NCBI GenBank assembly: GCA_009777055.1
Contig: WRMQ01000003.1
Span: 1-56,188, forward strand
Direction of reading: 5' to 3'
Length of the DNA: 56,188 nucleotides
DNA from: Oscillospiraceae bacterium
GTDB lineage: Bacteria > Bacillota > Clostridia > Oscillospirales > Acutalibacteraceae
A model generated the notes under the pieces. It did not search any database, was not told the origin of the DNA, and worked only from the letters and a program-made list of their open reading frames with translations. Positions 36,292-45,358 of the stretch are shown here, in pieces; positions within the stretch are counted from its first letter, which is position 1; each line of letters opens with the position of its first letter. The position numbers and the translations under genes are program-made.

Positions 36292-36296
36292 GTCCC

Positions 36297-36325
36297 ATTG
36301 TAGAATATTTTCCGTTCTTTGTCAA
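36297..36325 (-). promoter_or_regulatory. rnpB promoter
   Basis: On the minus strand TTGACA and TACAAT with a 17-bp spacer, ending 6 nt before the RNA 5' end. The -35 lies in the loop of a 13-bp inverted repeat. Confidence 0.85.
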
Positions 36326-36342
36326 GTGAAAAGAACGGAAAA
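36308..36342. repeat. 13-bp inverted repeat overlapping the rnpB promoter
   Basis: Perfect arms TTTTCCGTTCTTT (36308-36320) and AAAGAACGGAAAA (36330-36342) with a 9-base loop. It lies 20 nt after the DUF1015 stop codon and could serve both as weak terminator of that gene and as a structure around the rnpB -35. Confidence 0.8.
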
Positions 36343-36361
36343 GCTGTTATTTTCCGCTATT

Positions 36362-37612
36362 TTATTCCAGATCATGGATAAACAGCCCGCTGAGGAGCTT
36401 CGGCTCGAACCAGGTGGATTTCGGCGGCATGATGTTGCCGGAATCCGCAATGGCCATGAGCTCTTCCGTTGTGGTGGGATGCATCGCGAAGGCAAGCCGC
36501 ATATCAGCGCGGCAGCGGCGCTCAAGCTCGCCCAGGCCGCGGATGCCGCCGACAAACTCAATGCGGTGGTCGCGCCGCGGGTCCTGGATCCCCAAAATCG
36601 GAGCCAAAAGATTTTTTTGAAGAATATCCACATCCAGCCTCGCTACAGCATCGCTTTCGTCGAAGCTGCCGCGCCGCGCGCGCAGGCGATACCACAGGCC
36701 ATCCAGATACATCCCGAAATAATGCCCCGCCTCCGGATGATACGGCTGGCCCTCCGCGGCATGGACCTCCACGGAAAACAGAGCGTCCAGGCGGGACAGA
36801 AAGGCCTTCACGCCCAGGCCGTTGAGATCCTTCACCACGCGGTTGTAGTCAAATATCTTCAGCTGGTGCTCCGGAAACGCCACGGCAAGGAAGAAATTGA
36901 ATTCCTCCTCTCCCGTGCAGCCGGAACACCCGGCGCGGCGCTGGAAGCCCACCCGCGCGGCGGAGGCGCAGCGGTGGTGCCCGTCCGCAATGTACAAATC
37001 TCCCGAAGCCGCGAAGGATTCCCGCAGCGTCCTGATCAGCCCGGCGTCGCCGATGGGCCAGATCTCCTGTTCGGCGCCGCCCTCCGCAACAAAATGGACC
37101 TCGCACCGGTGCGTCCGGCACCAATCGTCCAACAGCGCGGCGATGCTCCGGGAGTCGCGGTAAGTCAGAAAAATCGGGCCTGTATTGGCGTTGCAGGCCG
37201 TCACATGCCTGATGCGGTCGACCTCCTTTTCCGGGTGGGTCAGCTCGTGCTTTTTGATGACGTTGTTTTTGTAATCGTCGATGGAGGCGCAGCCCACAAG
37301 GCCCACCTGGCTGCGGCCCCGCCAGGTCTGTCGGTAGACATAGAACCGGGGAGCCTCGTCCTGCGCGAAAACGCCCTCGCGCCGCAGTCTGGCGAGGTTG
37401 CCGGCGGCGGTTTCGTAGACCCTGTCGTCGTAGAGGTCCGTGCCCGCGGGCAGGTCGATCTCCGCTTTATCAATGTGCAAAAACGAATACGGATTATCCG
37501 CTGTCTGCTCCCGGGCCTCCTCGGAGCTCATACAGTCGTAGGGCAAGGCGGCTACCCGCGCGGCCAAATCGGGGCGCGGGCGGATAGCGCGGAACGGGCG
37601 AAACACTGCCAT
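36362..37612 (-). CDS. DUF1015 family protein
   Basis: A 416-residue soluble protein with full-length DUF1015 features: FRPFRAIRPRPDLAARVAALPYD at the N-terminus, YYVYRQ-like RFYVYRQTWRGR, KKHELTHPEKEVDRI, the hallmark ADGHHRCASA (~210), and the C-terminal MPPKSTWFEPKL. ATG follows AAGGAGAAGGA. The DGHHR motif recalls ParB/Srx-fold kinases, some of which phosphorylate serine; applying this to DUF1015 is inference. Family members often neighbour phosphoglycerate dehydrogenase, which is absent here. It is the last coding gene of the lepA transcript. Confidence 0.92.
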   Translation of the reverse strand: MAVFRPFRAIRPRPDLAARVAALPYDCMSSEEAREQTADNPYSFLHIDKAEIDLPAGTDLYDDRVYETAAGNLARLRREGVFAQDEAPRFYVYRQTWRGRSQVGLVGCASIDDYKNNVIKKHELTHPEKEVDRIRHVTACNANTGPIFLTYRDSRSIAALLDDWCRTHRCEVHFVAEGGAEQEIWPIGDAGLIRTLRESFAASGDLYIADGHHRCASAARVGFQRRAGCSGCTGEEEFNFFLAVAFPEHQLKIFDYNRVVKDLNGLGVKAFLSRLDALFSVEVHAAEGQPYHPEAGHYFGMYLDGLWYRLRARRGSFDESDAVARLDVDILQKNLLAPILGIQDPRRDHRIEFVGGIRGLGELERRCRADMRLAFAMHPTTTEELMAIADSGNIMPPKSTWFEPKLLSGLFIHDLE

Positions 37613-37660
37613 AGATTTCCTTCTCCTTTTTTCATCAGAGAACTTCGCGCGAAGCTCTGT

Positions 37661-38944
37661 TTATTCTTCATATAAAAACTGCCGGAGCAATTCGCTGTTT
37701 TTTTCTATGTTCAGCTCCAGCACGCTTTGGCCGTTCTTCGTGGCGTCCTTATAGGTGTTTTCCGCCGGAACCGTGTGCTGCTCCACATCGAAGCCGGCGT
37801 AAAACGGCAAGGATACCGCCAGATTCGTCAGGCTGAGCTGCCGCATGTCGGTTTCAATCCCGGAAAAGGCAATGTCGGCGATGCCCATCCACTTCAGCGG
37901 ATTCGTCCGTTTGAGCTGGGCCGCCATTCGCTCAATCATAACGCGCTGCCGCTTGGTGCGTCCGAAGTCACTGTCCAGATAACGGATGCGGCAGAAGATC
38001 AGCGCCTGCTCCCCGGTCATGGCCACCGCGCCGTTTTGCTCCATCTGGCCGCGCATGCTTTCGCGCCCGATCTGCCTGCCCAGCCGTGTTTTGCCGCACA
38101 GCCAGTCGGCCTCCTTGTCGGTCACCGGCACCGAAACGCCGCCCATCGCGTCGATGATCTCCTCGAACGCCTGGAAGTCCACCATCATGTAGTGATCAAT
38201 CTTCACTTTAAAATTCCGCTCAACGGTCTCCGCCAGCGCGCCGCCCCCCTTGGCCACGGCCGCGTTGAGCTTGCTCCAGCCTCCGTCGGGCAGCTCAACC
38301 CAGCTGTCCCGCAGAAACGAGCTCAGCTTGAGCTTCTTGCTGGCCCGGTCGATGCTCAGCAGCAGCACGGTGTCGGCCCGCGTGGCATCCAGCCCAACGA
38401 GGAGAATGTTCGTCACGCGAAGCGAGCTCGCCGTGCCGGCGCCCCGCTGGTGGGCAATCTGGCTGCCCTCCTTCACCTTGCCCGCCTGCACATAGGCGAA
38501 GCCGTAGCCCGAGCCCGCCAGCAGCAGCAGCGCAATCAACGCCGCCGCGATCATTCGCCGAAAACCGTGTTTCCTCCTGCGCCGCCTCGTTCCACCCTGC
38601 CCGGGCGCGCCCTGCCTGGCCGGCGCGGCCCGCTGCGGCGACTCAAACCGCGGCAGACCCGCCAGATAGTCCTCCTGCTGCCACAGCTCACTGGCCGCCC
38701 GCTCCGCCGCCGCGGAATAATCCCAGGCGTCAGACCGGGGGCGCCGCATTGGCTGCGTCTGTACCGGCGGCCGCGTGCCCGTGATGGCCTCCAGCTCCCG
38801 CAGGGATTCCGCCGCCGTTTTCGCCTTGCGCGGCTCCGGCTGCACCGGAGGAGCCGGAGCGTTTTCCGCGTCCAGGTGCCGGCGGATCATGGATAGCAGA
38901 TCCTGGTTATCCTCTTGAAAAGACCGGTCCTTATGGTTGTCCAT
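37661..38944 (-). CDS. LytR-CpsA-Psr (LCP) family wall-polymer ligase
   Basis: A 427-residue membrane protein. Residues 1-130 are a disordered, Pro/Ala/Gln-rich cytoplasmic tail ending in RRRRRKHGFRR. One membrane segment lies at 131-152, and the extracellular LCP domain spans ~175-345 with NILLVGLDATRADTVLLLSID, FLRDSWVELPDG, the segment VDFQAFEEIIDAMGGVSVPV and RIRYLDSDFGRTKRQR. LCP enzymes move lipid-linked glycopolymers (teichoic acids, capsule) to peptidoglycan. The aspartates and arginines expected for pyrophosphate-lipid binding are present. Immediately upstream is a polysaccharide-type glycosyltransferase, which fits a surface-glycan role. The tail is long for the family. Confidence 0.92.
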   Translation of the reverse strand: MDNHKDRSFQEDNQDLLSMIRRHLDAENAPAPPVQPEPRKAKTAAESLRELEAITGTRPPVQTQPMRRPRSDAWDYSAAAERAASELWQQEDYLAGLPRFESPQRAAPARQGAPGQGGTRRRRRKHGFRRMIAAALIALLLLAGSGYGFAYVQAGKVKEGSQIAHQRGAGTASSLRVTNILLVGLDATRADTVLLLSIDRASKKLKLSSFLRDSWVELPDGGWSKLNAAVAKGGGALAETVERNFKVKIDHYMMVDFQAFEEIIDAMGGVSVPVTDKEADWLCGKTRLGRQIGRESMRGQMEQNGAVAMTGEQALIFCRIRYLDSDFGRTKRQRVMIERMAAQLKRTNPLKWMGIADIAFSGIETDMRQLSLTNLAVSLPFYAGFDVEQHTVPAENTYKDATKNGQSVLELNIEKNSELLRQFLYEE

Positions 38945-38971
38945 GCTAACTGCCCACCATCCGTTTCAAAT

Positions 38972-39940
38972 TCATTCGCGGGCAAAGCGCTTCACCCAGT
39001 TTTCAAACCGATACCCATCCTTGATTTCCCGCGCGATCGGCACAAAAGGCAGCGCAAGCCATTTCTCCATCTTCCCCATATCGTCCTTGCCCAGGAGAAA
39101 AATATTGTCGGCATGATAAAACCGCGCGTCTTTGATGGCCGCGTTATTGGTAATCAGCTTTTTATCGAAGAACAGATGCTCCATCACCCGCAGGGAGAAG
39201 CCCGTCTGCCCTTCCTGACAGATATCCATAATCGCGCGTGTTTTCGCCACATAGTCCTGCAGGTATTTCCGGTAGGGTATTGCTTTCCCTGTTTCCAGCC
39301 AGCCGCCGCCGGCGCTTTCCTCCCGGCGCCCCTTGATGTGTAAATAAATAAAGGGCCGCAGGCCCAGTGAGGCCATTTGCTCATAGCAGGCACGCAAAAC
39401 GCTTCCCCGACCCTTATCGCTGCCAAGGAACAGCGCGTCATACAGCGGCGCCGCCCGCGGCATAAATGCCTCAATATCCTCCGGCGGGAGATACAGCGTC
39501 GTGTTAAAGTGCATCCTGTAGCGCGCGCAGTCCTCCGCCTGAAAGGAGTACAAGTGATGGCAGCGCCTGCATTGCTCCACAAAATCCGAACCTAACATTT
39601 CATCGCGGACAGGGTCCCAGAACCAAACATAGGTATTCCGCCGCTTGTTCTTCAGATAAGCCGGGTTGAGGAAGGCCTGCTTATCGAAATAGGCAAAAAA
39701 GATGATCTTGCTGTATTTTTTGCAGTTTCGTTTTGCGTACCAGGCAACAATGCGCTCCTGTGTCAGGCAGCCCGACCGATATAAGGCCAAAGCCAGGTAA
39801 TTGTGCCGGCGAAACCAGAAATCGGCGCCGCCGCCAAATACCACATCCGGATAAGCCGCGTGTTCCCACGCGAAGTATTCCGGCACAATGCCGTTGCCCA
39901 GCACCAAAATCTTTTCGCGGCCGCTTTTTTTCTTCGGCAA
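38972..39940 (-). CDS. Polysaccharide-biosynthesis glycosyltransferase-like protein
   Basis: A 322-residue protein. I set the start at TTG 39940 (MPKKKSGREKILVLGNG), 8 nt after GGAG; a longer reading from 39964 lacks a ribosome site. It resembles a family of uncharacterised capsule/LPS-type transferases seen in surface-glycan loci. Shared features: a central YVWFWDPVRDEM, YSFQAEDCARYRMHFNTTLY, LFLGSDKGRGSVLRACYEQM, and the C-terminal signature MDICQEGQTGFSLRVMEHLFFDKKLITNN followed by IKDARFYHADNIFLLG, a GT-B-like nucleotide-sugar region. No membrane segment. Sugar and acceptor unknown. It lies between lepA and the LCP gene. Confidence 0.78.
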   Translation of the reverse strand: MPKKKSGREKILVLGNGIVPEYFAWEHAAYPDVVFGGGADFWFRRHNYLALALYRSGCLTQERIVAWYAKRNCKKYSKIIFFAYFDKQAFLNPAYLKNKRRNTYVWFWDPVRDEMLGSDFVEQCRRCHHLYSFQAEDCARYRMHFNTTLYLPPEDIEAFMPRAAPLYDALFLGSDKGRGSVLRACYEQMASLGLRPFIYLHIKGRREESAGGGWLETGKAIPYRKYLQDYVAKTRAIMDICQEGQTGFSLRVMEHLFFDKKLITNNAAIKDARFYHADNIFLLGKDDMGKMEKWLALPFVPIAREIKDGYRFENWVKRFARE

Positions 39941-39976
39941 AGCGCGCACTCCGTTCTCAAGCAATTTTTAAATTTC

Positions 39977-41785
39977 TCACTCATCCAGCTTCAGCACCGC
40001 CATGAAGGCCTCCTGCGGCACCTCCACCGAGCCGAACTGGCGCATGCGCTTTTTGCCCTCTTTTTGCTTTTCCAGAAGCTTCTTTTTTCTTGTGATGTCA
40101 CCGCCGTAGCACTTCGCGAGCACGTCCTTGCGCATGGCCTTCACCGTTTCGCGGGCGATCACCTTCGCGCCGACGGCCACCTGCACCGGGATCTCGAACA
40201 TCTGGCGCGGGATATTTTCCTTGAGCCTTTCGGCGATTTTACGGGCCCGCGCCGCCGCCTTATCCGCGTGGATAATGAATGACAGCGCGTCGATCACGTC
40301 CCCGTTGAGCAGCACGTCGAGCTTGAGCAGGTTCGATTTGCGGTACTCCAGAAACTCGTAGTCAAACGACGCGTAGCCCCTTGTGCGGGACTTCAGGTTA
40401 TCAAAAAAGTCATAGATGCTCTCGTTCAGGGGGAGCTCGTAATGGATGTCCACCCGTTCCGGAGCGATATAGGTCATGTCTTTAAAGACCCCGCGCCGCT
40501 CCTGGCACAGCTCCATAATCGCCCCCACGTATTCCGACGGCGCATAGATATGCGCGCTGGTGAAAGGCTCCTCGCTGCTGACAATGCGCATGGGGTCGGG
40601 GTAGTGGGTGGGGTTGTCGATGCTCAGAACGCTGTTGTCATTGAGCAAAAAATGATAGATGACGCTGGGCACGGTGGTGACCAGGTCCAGGTCGTACTCC
40701 CGCTCCAGGCGCTCCTGCACGATTTCCAGGTGCAAAAGCCCCAAAAAGCCGCAGCGGAAGCCGAAGCCCAGCGCGCCGGAGCTTTCCGCCTCGTAGGAAA
40801 GCGCGGCGTCGTTAAGCTGCAGCTTTTCCAGGGATTCCCGCAGCGCCTCGTAGTCAGCGCCGTCGGCGGGGTAAATGCCGCAGTACACCATGGGGTTCAC
40901 CTTCCGGTAGCCCGGCAGCGGCTCGGAGGCCGGGCGCTCCGCCTTGGTGACAGTATCACCCACCCGGGCGTCCTTCACGGTTTTGATGGAGGCCGTGATA
41001 TAACCGACCTCGCCCGCGCTGAGCTGCTCGCAGGGCTCCATGGCGGTGGCGCGCATGCGCCCGACCTCGACGACGGTGAATTCCGCGCCGGTGGCGAACA
41101 TGCGCATGGTCTCCCCCGCCCGCAGCGTACCCTCCATAATGCGGACATAGACAATCACGCCCTTGTAGCTGTCATAGATGGAATCAAAAATCAGCGCCCG
41201 CAGGGGGAGATCGTCATTCGCCGCCGGCGGCGGGATATCCGCCACCACGCGCTCAAGCACCCGCTCCACGTTGAGGCCAGTTTTGGCGCTCACCCGGGGC
41301 GCGTTGGAGCAGTCCAGGCCGATCCCGTCCTCCGCCTCGGCGGCCACGCGCTCCGGCTCGGCGGCGGGAAGATCAATCTTGTTGATCACCGGCACCAGCT
41401 CCAGATTGTGGTCCAGCGCCAGGTAGGTGTTCGCCAGGGTCTGCGCCTCAATGCCCTGGGAGGCGTCCACCACCAGCAGCGCTCCCTCGCAGGCCGCCAG
41501 GGAGCGGGACACCTCGTAGTTAAAATCCACGTGGCCGGGGGTGTCGATGAGATTCATCTCGTAGGTCTCGCCGTCCCGGGCCTGGTAATTCAGCGTCACG
41601 GCGTGGGCCTTGATGGTGATGCCGCGCTCGCGCTCCAGATCCATCTTGTCCAGCAGCTGCGCGGTCATATCCCGCAGCGCCACGGCCTGGGTCAGCTCCA
41701 GCAGCCGGTCGGCCAGGGTGGATTTTCCGTGATCAATGTGAGCGATAATTGAAAAATTACGGATCTTATCTTTGGGGGTTGGCAT
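39977..41785 (-). CDS. lepA: Elongation factor 4 (LepA)
   Basis: A 602-residue translational GTPase, full length. ATG follows GAGGTGAACGC. G motifs: [16 protein letters not shown] (G1), RERGITI (G2), DTPGHVDF (G3), NKIDLP (G4), SAKTG (G5). The EF4-specific C-terminus is present, rich in Lys/Arg ([21 protein letters not shown]). EF4 acts on the ribosome, promoting back-translocation or initiation-linked steps under stress. It heads a minus-strand run with the glycosyltransferase, LCP and DUF1015 genes, from the promoter at 41841-41869. Confidence 0.98.
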   Translation of the reverse strand: MPTPKDKIRNFSIIAHIDHGKSTLADRLLELTQAVALRDMTAQLLDKMDLERERGITIKAHAVTLNYQARDGETYEMNLIDTPGHVDFNYEVSRSLAACEGALLVVDASQGIEAQTLANTYLALDHNLELVPVINKIDLPAAEPERVAAEAEDGIGLDCSNAPRVSAKTGLNVERVLERVVADIPPPAANDDLPLRALIFDSIYDSYKGVIVYVRIMEGTLRAGETMRMFATGAEFTVVEVGRMRATAMEPCEQLSAGEVGYITASIKTVKDARVGDTVTKAERPASEPLPGYRKVNPMVYCGIYPADGADYEALRESLEKLQLNDAALSYEAESSGALGFGFRCGFLGLLHLEIVQERLEREYDLDLVTTVPSVIYHFLLNDNSVLSIDNPTHYPDPMRIVSSEEPFTSAHIYAPSEYVGAIMELCQERRGVFKDMTYIAPERVDIHYELPLNESIYDFFDNLKSRTRGYASFDYEFLEYRKSNLLKLDVLLNGDVIDALSFIIHADKAAARARKIAERLKENIPRQMFEIPVQVAVGAKVIARETVKAMRKDVLAKCYGGDITRKKKLLEKQKEGKKRMRQFGSVEVPQEAFMAVLKLDE

Positions 41786-41840
41786 GCGTTCACCTCAATA
41801 AAATATATCAAAAACAAACTTTTTAATAATAACACATTAT

Positions 41841-41869
41841 ATCATAACACATTTTCATCCGCTTGGCAA
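41841..41869 (-). promoter_or_regulatory. Promoter of the lepA operon
   Basis: On the minus strand TTGCCA and TATGAT with a 17-bp spacer, ~55 nt upstream of the lepA ATG. A second TATAAT lies just beyond. Confidence 0.65.
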
Positions 41870-41892
41870 CAATATGAAAAGAAAATTTTCAT

Positions 41893-41921
41893 TTGCATTT
41901 CTTTGCCGGATATGCTACAAT
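41893..41921 (+). promoter_or_regulatory. Promoter of leuB
   Basis: TTGCAT and TACAAT with a 17-bp spacer and an extended -10 (TGC). The leader is only ~25 nt, too short for a T-box or leader-peptide attenuator. Confidence 0.65.
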
Positions 41922-41952
41922 ATTTTAACATACCGCCTGAAGGGAGCAGCGC

Positions 41953-43035
41953 ATGAAAGTATACAGGCTCGCCGTCATTCCCGGCGACGGCATCGGGCCG
42001 GAAATCGTGGAGCAGGCCCTGCGCGTGCTGGACGCCGCGGGGGAGCGCTTCGGCTTCCGCTTTGATTATACACCCTGCCTCCTGGGGGGCTGCGCCATTG
42101 ACGCCGGGGGCACGCCCCTGCCTGAGGAAACCCTGCGCGTGTGCCGCGAAGCGGATTCCGTGCTGCTCGGCGCGGTGGGCGGCGGCAAATGGGATCACCT
42201 GCCCGGGCAGCAGCGCCCGGAGGCGGGGCTGCTGGGCATCCGCGCCGCGCTGGGGCTGTACGCCAACCTGCGCCCGGCGCGCGTCTTCCGCCCGCTGAAG
42301 GACGCCTCGCCCCTGAAGAATGAGATCATCGCCGAAGGCCTCGACATCATGCTCGTGCGGGAGCTCACGGGGGGCATCTATTTCGGCGAGCGCGGCCGCA
42401 GGGAGCAAAACGGCGTGCCCGCCGCCTACGATACGGAGCAATACACCGTTCCCGAAATAGAGCGCATCGCCCGGGTGGGCTTCGAAATGGCCCAAAAGCG
42501 CGGCAATAAACTGTGCAGCGTGGACAAGGCCAATGTGCTGGAGTCCTCCCGTCTTTGGCGGGAAACGGTGACGCGCCTCGCGCCGGAGTACCCCGGCGTC
42601 GCCCTGAGCCACATGTATGTGGATAACTGCGCCATGCAGCTGGTACGCGATCCCCATCAATTCGACGTGATTTTGACCAGCAATATCTTCGGCGACATTT
42701 TATCCGACGAGGCCTCCATGCTCTGCGGCTCTATCGGCATGCTGGCCTCGGCCAGCTTATCCGGCGGCAGCTTTGGTTTATATGAGCCCATCCACGGCTC
42801 CGCGCCGGATATCGCGGGCCGGGGCATCGCCAACCCCCTGGCGGCGATCCTTTCCGCCGCGATGCTGCTGCAATATTCCCTGAACGAGCCCAAGGCGGCC
42901 CTGGCTATCGAGGCCGCCGTCCACGACGCGCTGACAGAGCTGCGCACGCCGGATATTTATGTGGAGGGCTGCCAAAAGATCGGAACGGCGGAAATGGGCA
43001 CGGCGATTGTGGAACGGATATCGCGCTGCCTGTAG
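41953..43035 (+). CDS. leuB: 3-isopropylmalate dehydrogenase
   Basis: A 360-residue NAD-dependent beta-decarboxylating dehydrogenase of leucine synthesis. ATG follows GAAGGGAG. Diagnostic segments: [52 protein letters not shown], the substrate Lys/Asp regions [11 protein letters not shown] and [27 protein letters not shown], and the NAD motif [19 protein letters not shown]. LeuB rather than tartrate or isocitrate dehydrogenase is favoured by the RLAPEYPGV and GGKWD segments. No other leu genes adjoin it, which is unusual; a membrane protein gene follows after 18 nt. Confidence 0.95.
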   Translation: MKVYRLAVIPGDGIGPEIVEQALRVLDAAGERFGFRFDYTPCLLGGCAIDAGGTPLPEETLRVCREADSVLLGAVGGGKWDHLPGQQRPEAGLLGIRAALGLYANLRPARVFRPLKDASPLKNEIIAEGLDIMLVRELTGGIYFGERGRREQNGVPAAYDTEQYTVPEIERIARVGFEMAQKRGNKLCSVDKANVLESSRLWRETVTRLAPEYPGVALSHMYVDNCAMQLVRDPHQFDVILTSNIFGDILSDEASMLCGSIGMLASASLSGGSFGLYEPIHGSAPDIAGRGIANPLAAILSAAMLLQYSLNEPKAALAIEAAVHDALTELRTPDIYVEGCQKIGTAEMGTAIVERISRCL

Positions 43036-43053
43036 ATCTGAAAGGACAACATC

Positions 43054-44370
43054 ATGCCAAGCATCAAAAAAATCCCCTGGAAGAATATTTTTAACCGGAC
43101 TCTGTCCTGGGCCAGCCTGTTTTTGCTGCTGAGTCTTGTTTTTCTTTTGTTGATCACGGCCGCCTACGCTATCCCGAACCGCTGGATCGAAAAAAATACC
43201 CGCAGCTCTATGGAGCACCTGGCGCAGGACCCGCCCGGCTTCTGGCCCACCATGCCCTACGGCAGAGGGGTTACGATGGATTACCGCACCGACCAGCGCA
43301 TGCTGGACCATGCCCTTGTACCGGAGGGGGAATCCCTTTTCCGCGCGGCGCAGGTGCCGGCCTACGCCCGCTATTGGCACGGCTACCAGGTCTACCTGCG
43401 CCCGATGCTGATCTTCGGGGATTTGCAGATGCTGCGCTACTGGAACGGCCTGTTTCAGTTCGCCCTCATCGCGCTGCTCTGCGCGCTCATCGCCAAACGG
43501 CTGCAGCCCTTGATTTCCGTGGCCTTCGGGCTGTCGCTGGCTTTTGCGGGCTATATCTATGTGCCGCTGTCGTTCCAGTTCTCCAGCGTGTTTTTGGTGA
43601 TGCTGGTCAGCTCCAATCTGCTGCTGCTGCTCTATGACAAGGAGCGCTTCCGAAAATGGCTGCCCCAATACTTCTTTGTCATTGGCGCCGTCACGGTCTT
43701 CCTTGATTTTCTCACCGCCCCGATCATCACCCTGGGCGTGCCGCTGGTTCTTGTTCTGCTTTTACGGATGAAGGACGCCTCCGGCAATACCGGCACCGGC
43801 CGAAACGCCCTGGGCATCGCCGGGCAGTCCGCCGCCTGGGGCGCGGGCTATGTAACGCTTTGGTTCAGCAAATGGATCATATCCAGCCTGCTGCTGGGCC
43901 GCAATATGGTGCGCATCGGGCTGGAGCAGATATTCTTTCGCACCGGCGCCAGCGCCGACGGCTATATCAGCATCGATCTGGGCGAAAGCGTCCCCCTGCA
44001 GACCTGGGACGGCTTCCTGGAGCTGAACCGCTTCCAGGCCGCCGCGAATTCCCTGTTCACCCTTTTCCGTGACAGGGATATCCCCATTTTTCTCGCCGCG
44101 GTATGCCTTGCCTGCCTGGGCGCCTGCCTGATCAGCAAGAGAGCGCGCGATAAAATCCCCCAGATCACGCCGCTGCTGTTGATCGCCCTGATCCCCTTCT
44201 GCTGGATGGCCGTGCTGGGGCAGCACACGCTGATCCACTCCTTCTTCGTCTACCGCAACTGGATGGTCTCGCTGTTCGCGCTCATGTGCGTGCCGGGCTA
44301 TTTGCTCCGGGAGGCCTTCGCCGGCTCCGATAAAGCAAGCATCGCCGCAAAGCAAAATATGAGGAAATAA
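43054..44370 (+). CDS. Polytopic membrane protein, GT-C-like
   Basis: A 438-residue protein with about ten membrane segments. After the first segment (LFLLLSLVFLLLITAAYAI, ~18-38) comes an ~85-residue outer loop containing DPPGFWPTMPYGRGVTMDYRTD and YARYWHGYQVYLRPML; later segments include ISVAFGLSLAFAGYIYVPL and TPLLLIALIPFCWMAVLG. An acidic outer loop after segment 1 recalls GT-C lipid-sugar-dependent transferases such as GtrII-type proteins, but I cannot name the family. The GtrB-like GT2 gene starts 2 nt after its stop, which fits a pair in which the GT2 makes polyprenyl-phosphate-sugar and this protein transfers it outside. Confidence 0.8.
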   Translation: MPSIKKIPWKNIFNRTLSWASLFLLLSLVFLLLITAAYAIPNRWIEKNTRSSMEHLAQDPPGFWPTMPYGRGVTMDYRTDQRMLDHALVPEGESLFRAAQVPAYARYWHGYQVYLRPMLIFGDLQMLRYWNGLFQFALIALLCALIAKRLQPLISVAFGLSLAFAGYIYVPLSFQFSSVFLVMLVSSNLLLLLYDKERFRKWLPQYFFVIGAVTVFLDFLTAPIITLGVPLVLVLLLRMKDASGNTGTGRNALGIAGQSAAWGAGYVTLWFSKWIISSLLLGRNMVRIGLEQIFFRTGASADGYISIDLGESVPLQTWDGFLELNRFQAAANSLFTLFRDRDIPIFLAAVCLACLGACLISKRARDKIPQITPLLLIALIPFCWMAVLGQHTLIHSFFVYRNWMVSLFALMCVPGYLLREAFAGSDKASIAAKQNMRK

Positions 44371-44372
44371 AC

Positions 44373-45305
44373 ATGGACAAAATCGCCGTCTTACTCCCCT
44401 GTTATAATGAGGCGCCCACCATCGAAAAGGTGGTACGGGATTACCGCGCCGCGCTGCCGGAGGCCGTCGTCTATGTCTACGACAACAATTCCTCTGACGG
44501 CACCGACGGCATCGCTGAGGCCGCTGGCGCCGTTGTGCGCCGGGAATACAGCCAGGGCAAGGGCAACGTCATCCGCCGCATGTTCCGCGAGATCGACGCG
44601 GAGGTCTACGTAATGGCCGACGGCGACGACACCTATCCCGCCGGGGCCGCCCCCGAAATGGTGCGCCTGGTGCGCGAGCGCCAGGCCGATATGGTGATCG
44701 GCGACCGGCTGTCCTCCACCTATTTCAGCGAGAACAAGCGCCGCTTTCACAACACCGGCAACCTCCTGGTGCGCCGGAGCATCAATCTGTTTTTCCAAAG
44801 CGACGTCAAGGATATCATGACCGGCATGCGGGCCTTCAGCTTTCTTTTCGTGAAGAGCTTCGCGGCGCTTTCCCGGGGCTTTGAGATCGAAACGGAGATG
44901 ACGATTCACGCCGTGGAGAAAAACATGCGTATTGAGACCGTAACGATTGACTACCGCGACCGCCCGGCGGGCAGCGAATCGAAGCTCAGCACCGTGCGCG
45001 ACGGTCTGCGGGTGCTTAAGATGATCCTCGTGCTGGTGAAAAACTACCGGCCCTTCCTGTTTTTCGGCCTGCTGGCCCTGGCGCTGCTGCTGGTCTCGGC
45101 GGGGCTCTTTCTGCCGATTCTCATTGAGTTTTTCCAAACCCGGCTGGTGCCCCGCTTCCCCACCTTAATTGTCAGCGGGATGCTTGCGCTTTCGGCGCTG
45201 CAAAGCTTCTTCGGCGGGCTGATCCTGGACAACATCTGCCGCAAAAACCGCCAGGATTTCGAAATGCGGCTGCTGGAGATTGAGCGGAAATGGCGGTCAA
45301 CCTAG
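44373..45305 (+). CDS. GtrB/DPM1-like GT2 polyprenyl-phosphate glycosyltransferase
   Basis: A 310-residue protein. The GT2 domain (1-~215) has IAVLLPCYNEAPTIEKVV, YVYDNNSSDGTDGIA, the DxD-type MADGDDTYPAGAAPEM (~85-100), GDRLSS, MTGMRAFSFLFVKSF and GFEIETEMTIHAVE, all typical of dolichol/undecaprenyl-phosphate sugar transferases. Two or three C-terminal membrane segments (FLFFGLLALALLLVSAGLFL; LIVSGMLALSALQSFFGGLIL) match the GtrB layout. It should transfer glucose or another hexose to a polyprenyl phosphate on the cytoplasmic face. It is cotranscribed with the membrane protein before it and ends at a clear terminator. Confidence 0.92.
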   Translation: MDKIAVLLPCYNEAPTIEKVVRDYRAALPEAVVYVYDNNSSDGTDGIAEAAGAVVRREYSQGKGNVIRRMFREIDAEVYVMADGDDTYPAGAAPEMVRLVRERQADMVIGDRLSSTYFSENKRRFHNTGNLLVRRSINLFFQSDVKDIMTGMRAFSFLFVKSFAALSRGFEIETEMTIHAVEKNMRIETVTIDYRDRPAGSESKLSTVRDGLRVLKMILVLVKNYRPFLFFGLLALALLLVSAGLFLPILIEFFQTRLVPRFPTLIVSGMLALSALQSFFGGLILDNICRKNRQDFEMRLLEIERKWRST

Positions 45306-45321
45306 AAACAGGCCTCTATAT

Positions 45322-45358
45322 GAAAAAAAACCGGCTCGTAGTGAGCCGGCTTTTGTTT
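45322..45358. terminator. Bidirectional terminator between GT2 and symporter genes
   Basis: Stem CCGGCTC/GAGCCGG with a 5-base loop, preceded by A8 and followed by TTTTGTTTT. It serves both convergent genes. Confidence 0.85.

Noticed and set aside
41922-41952. T-box or leucine attenuator before leuB
   Set aside because: Only ~25 nt separate the promoter from the ATG, leaving no room.
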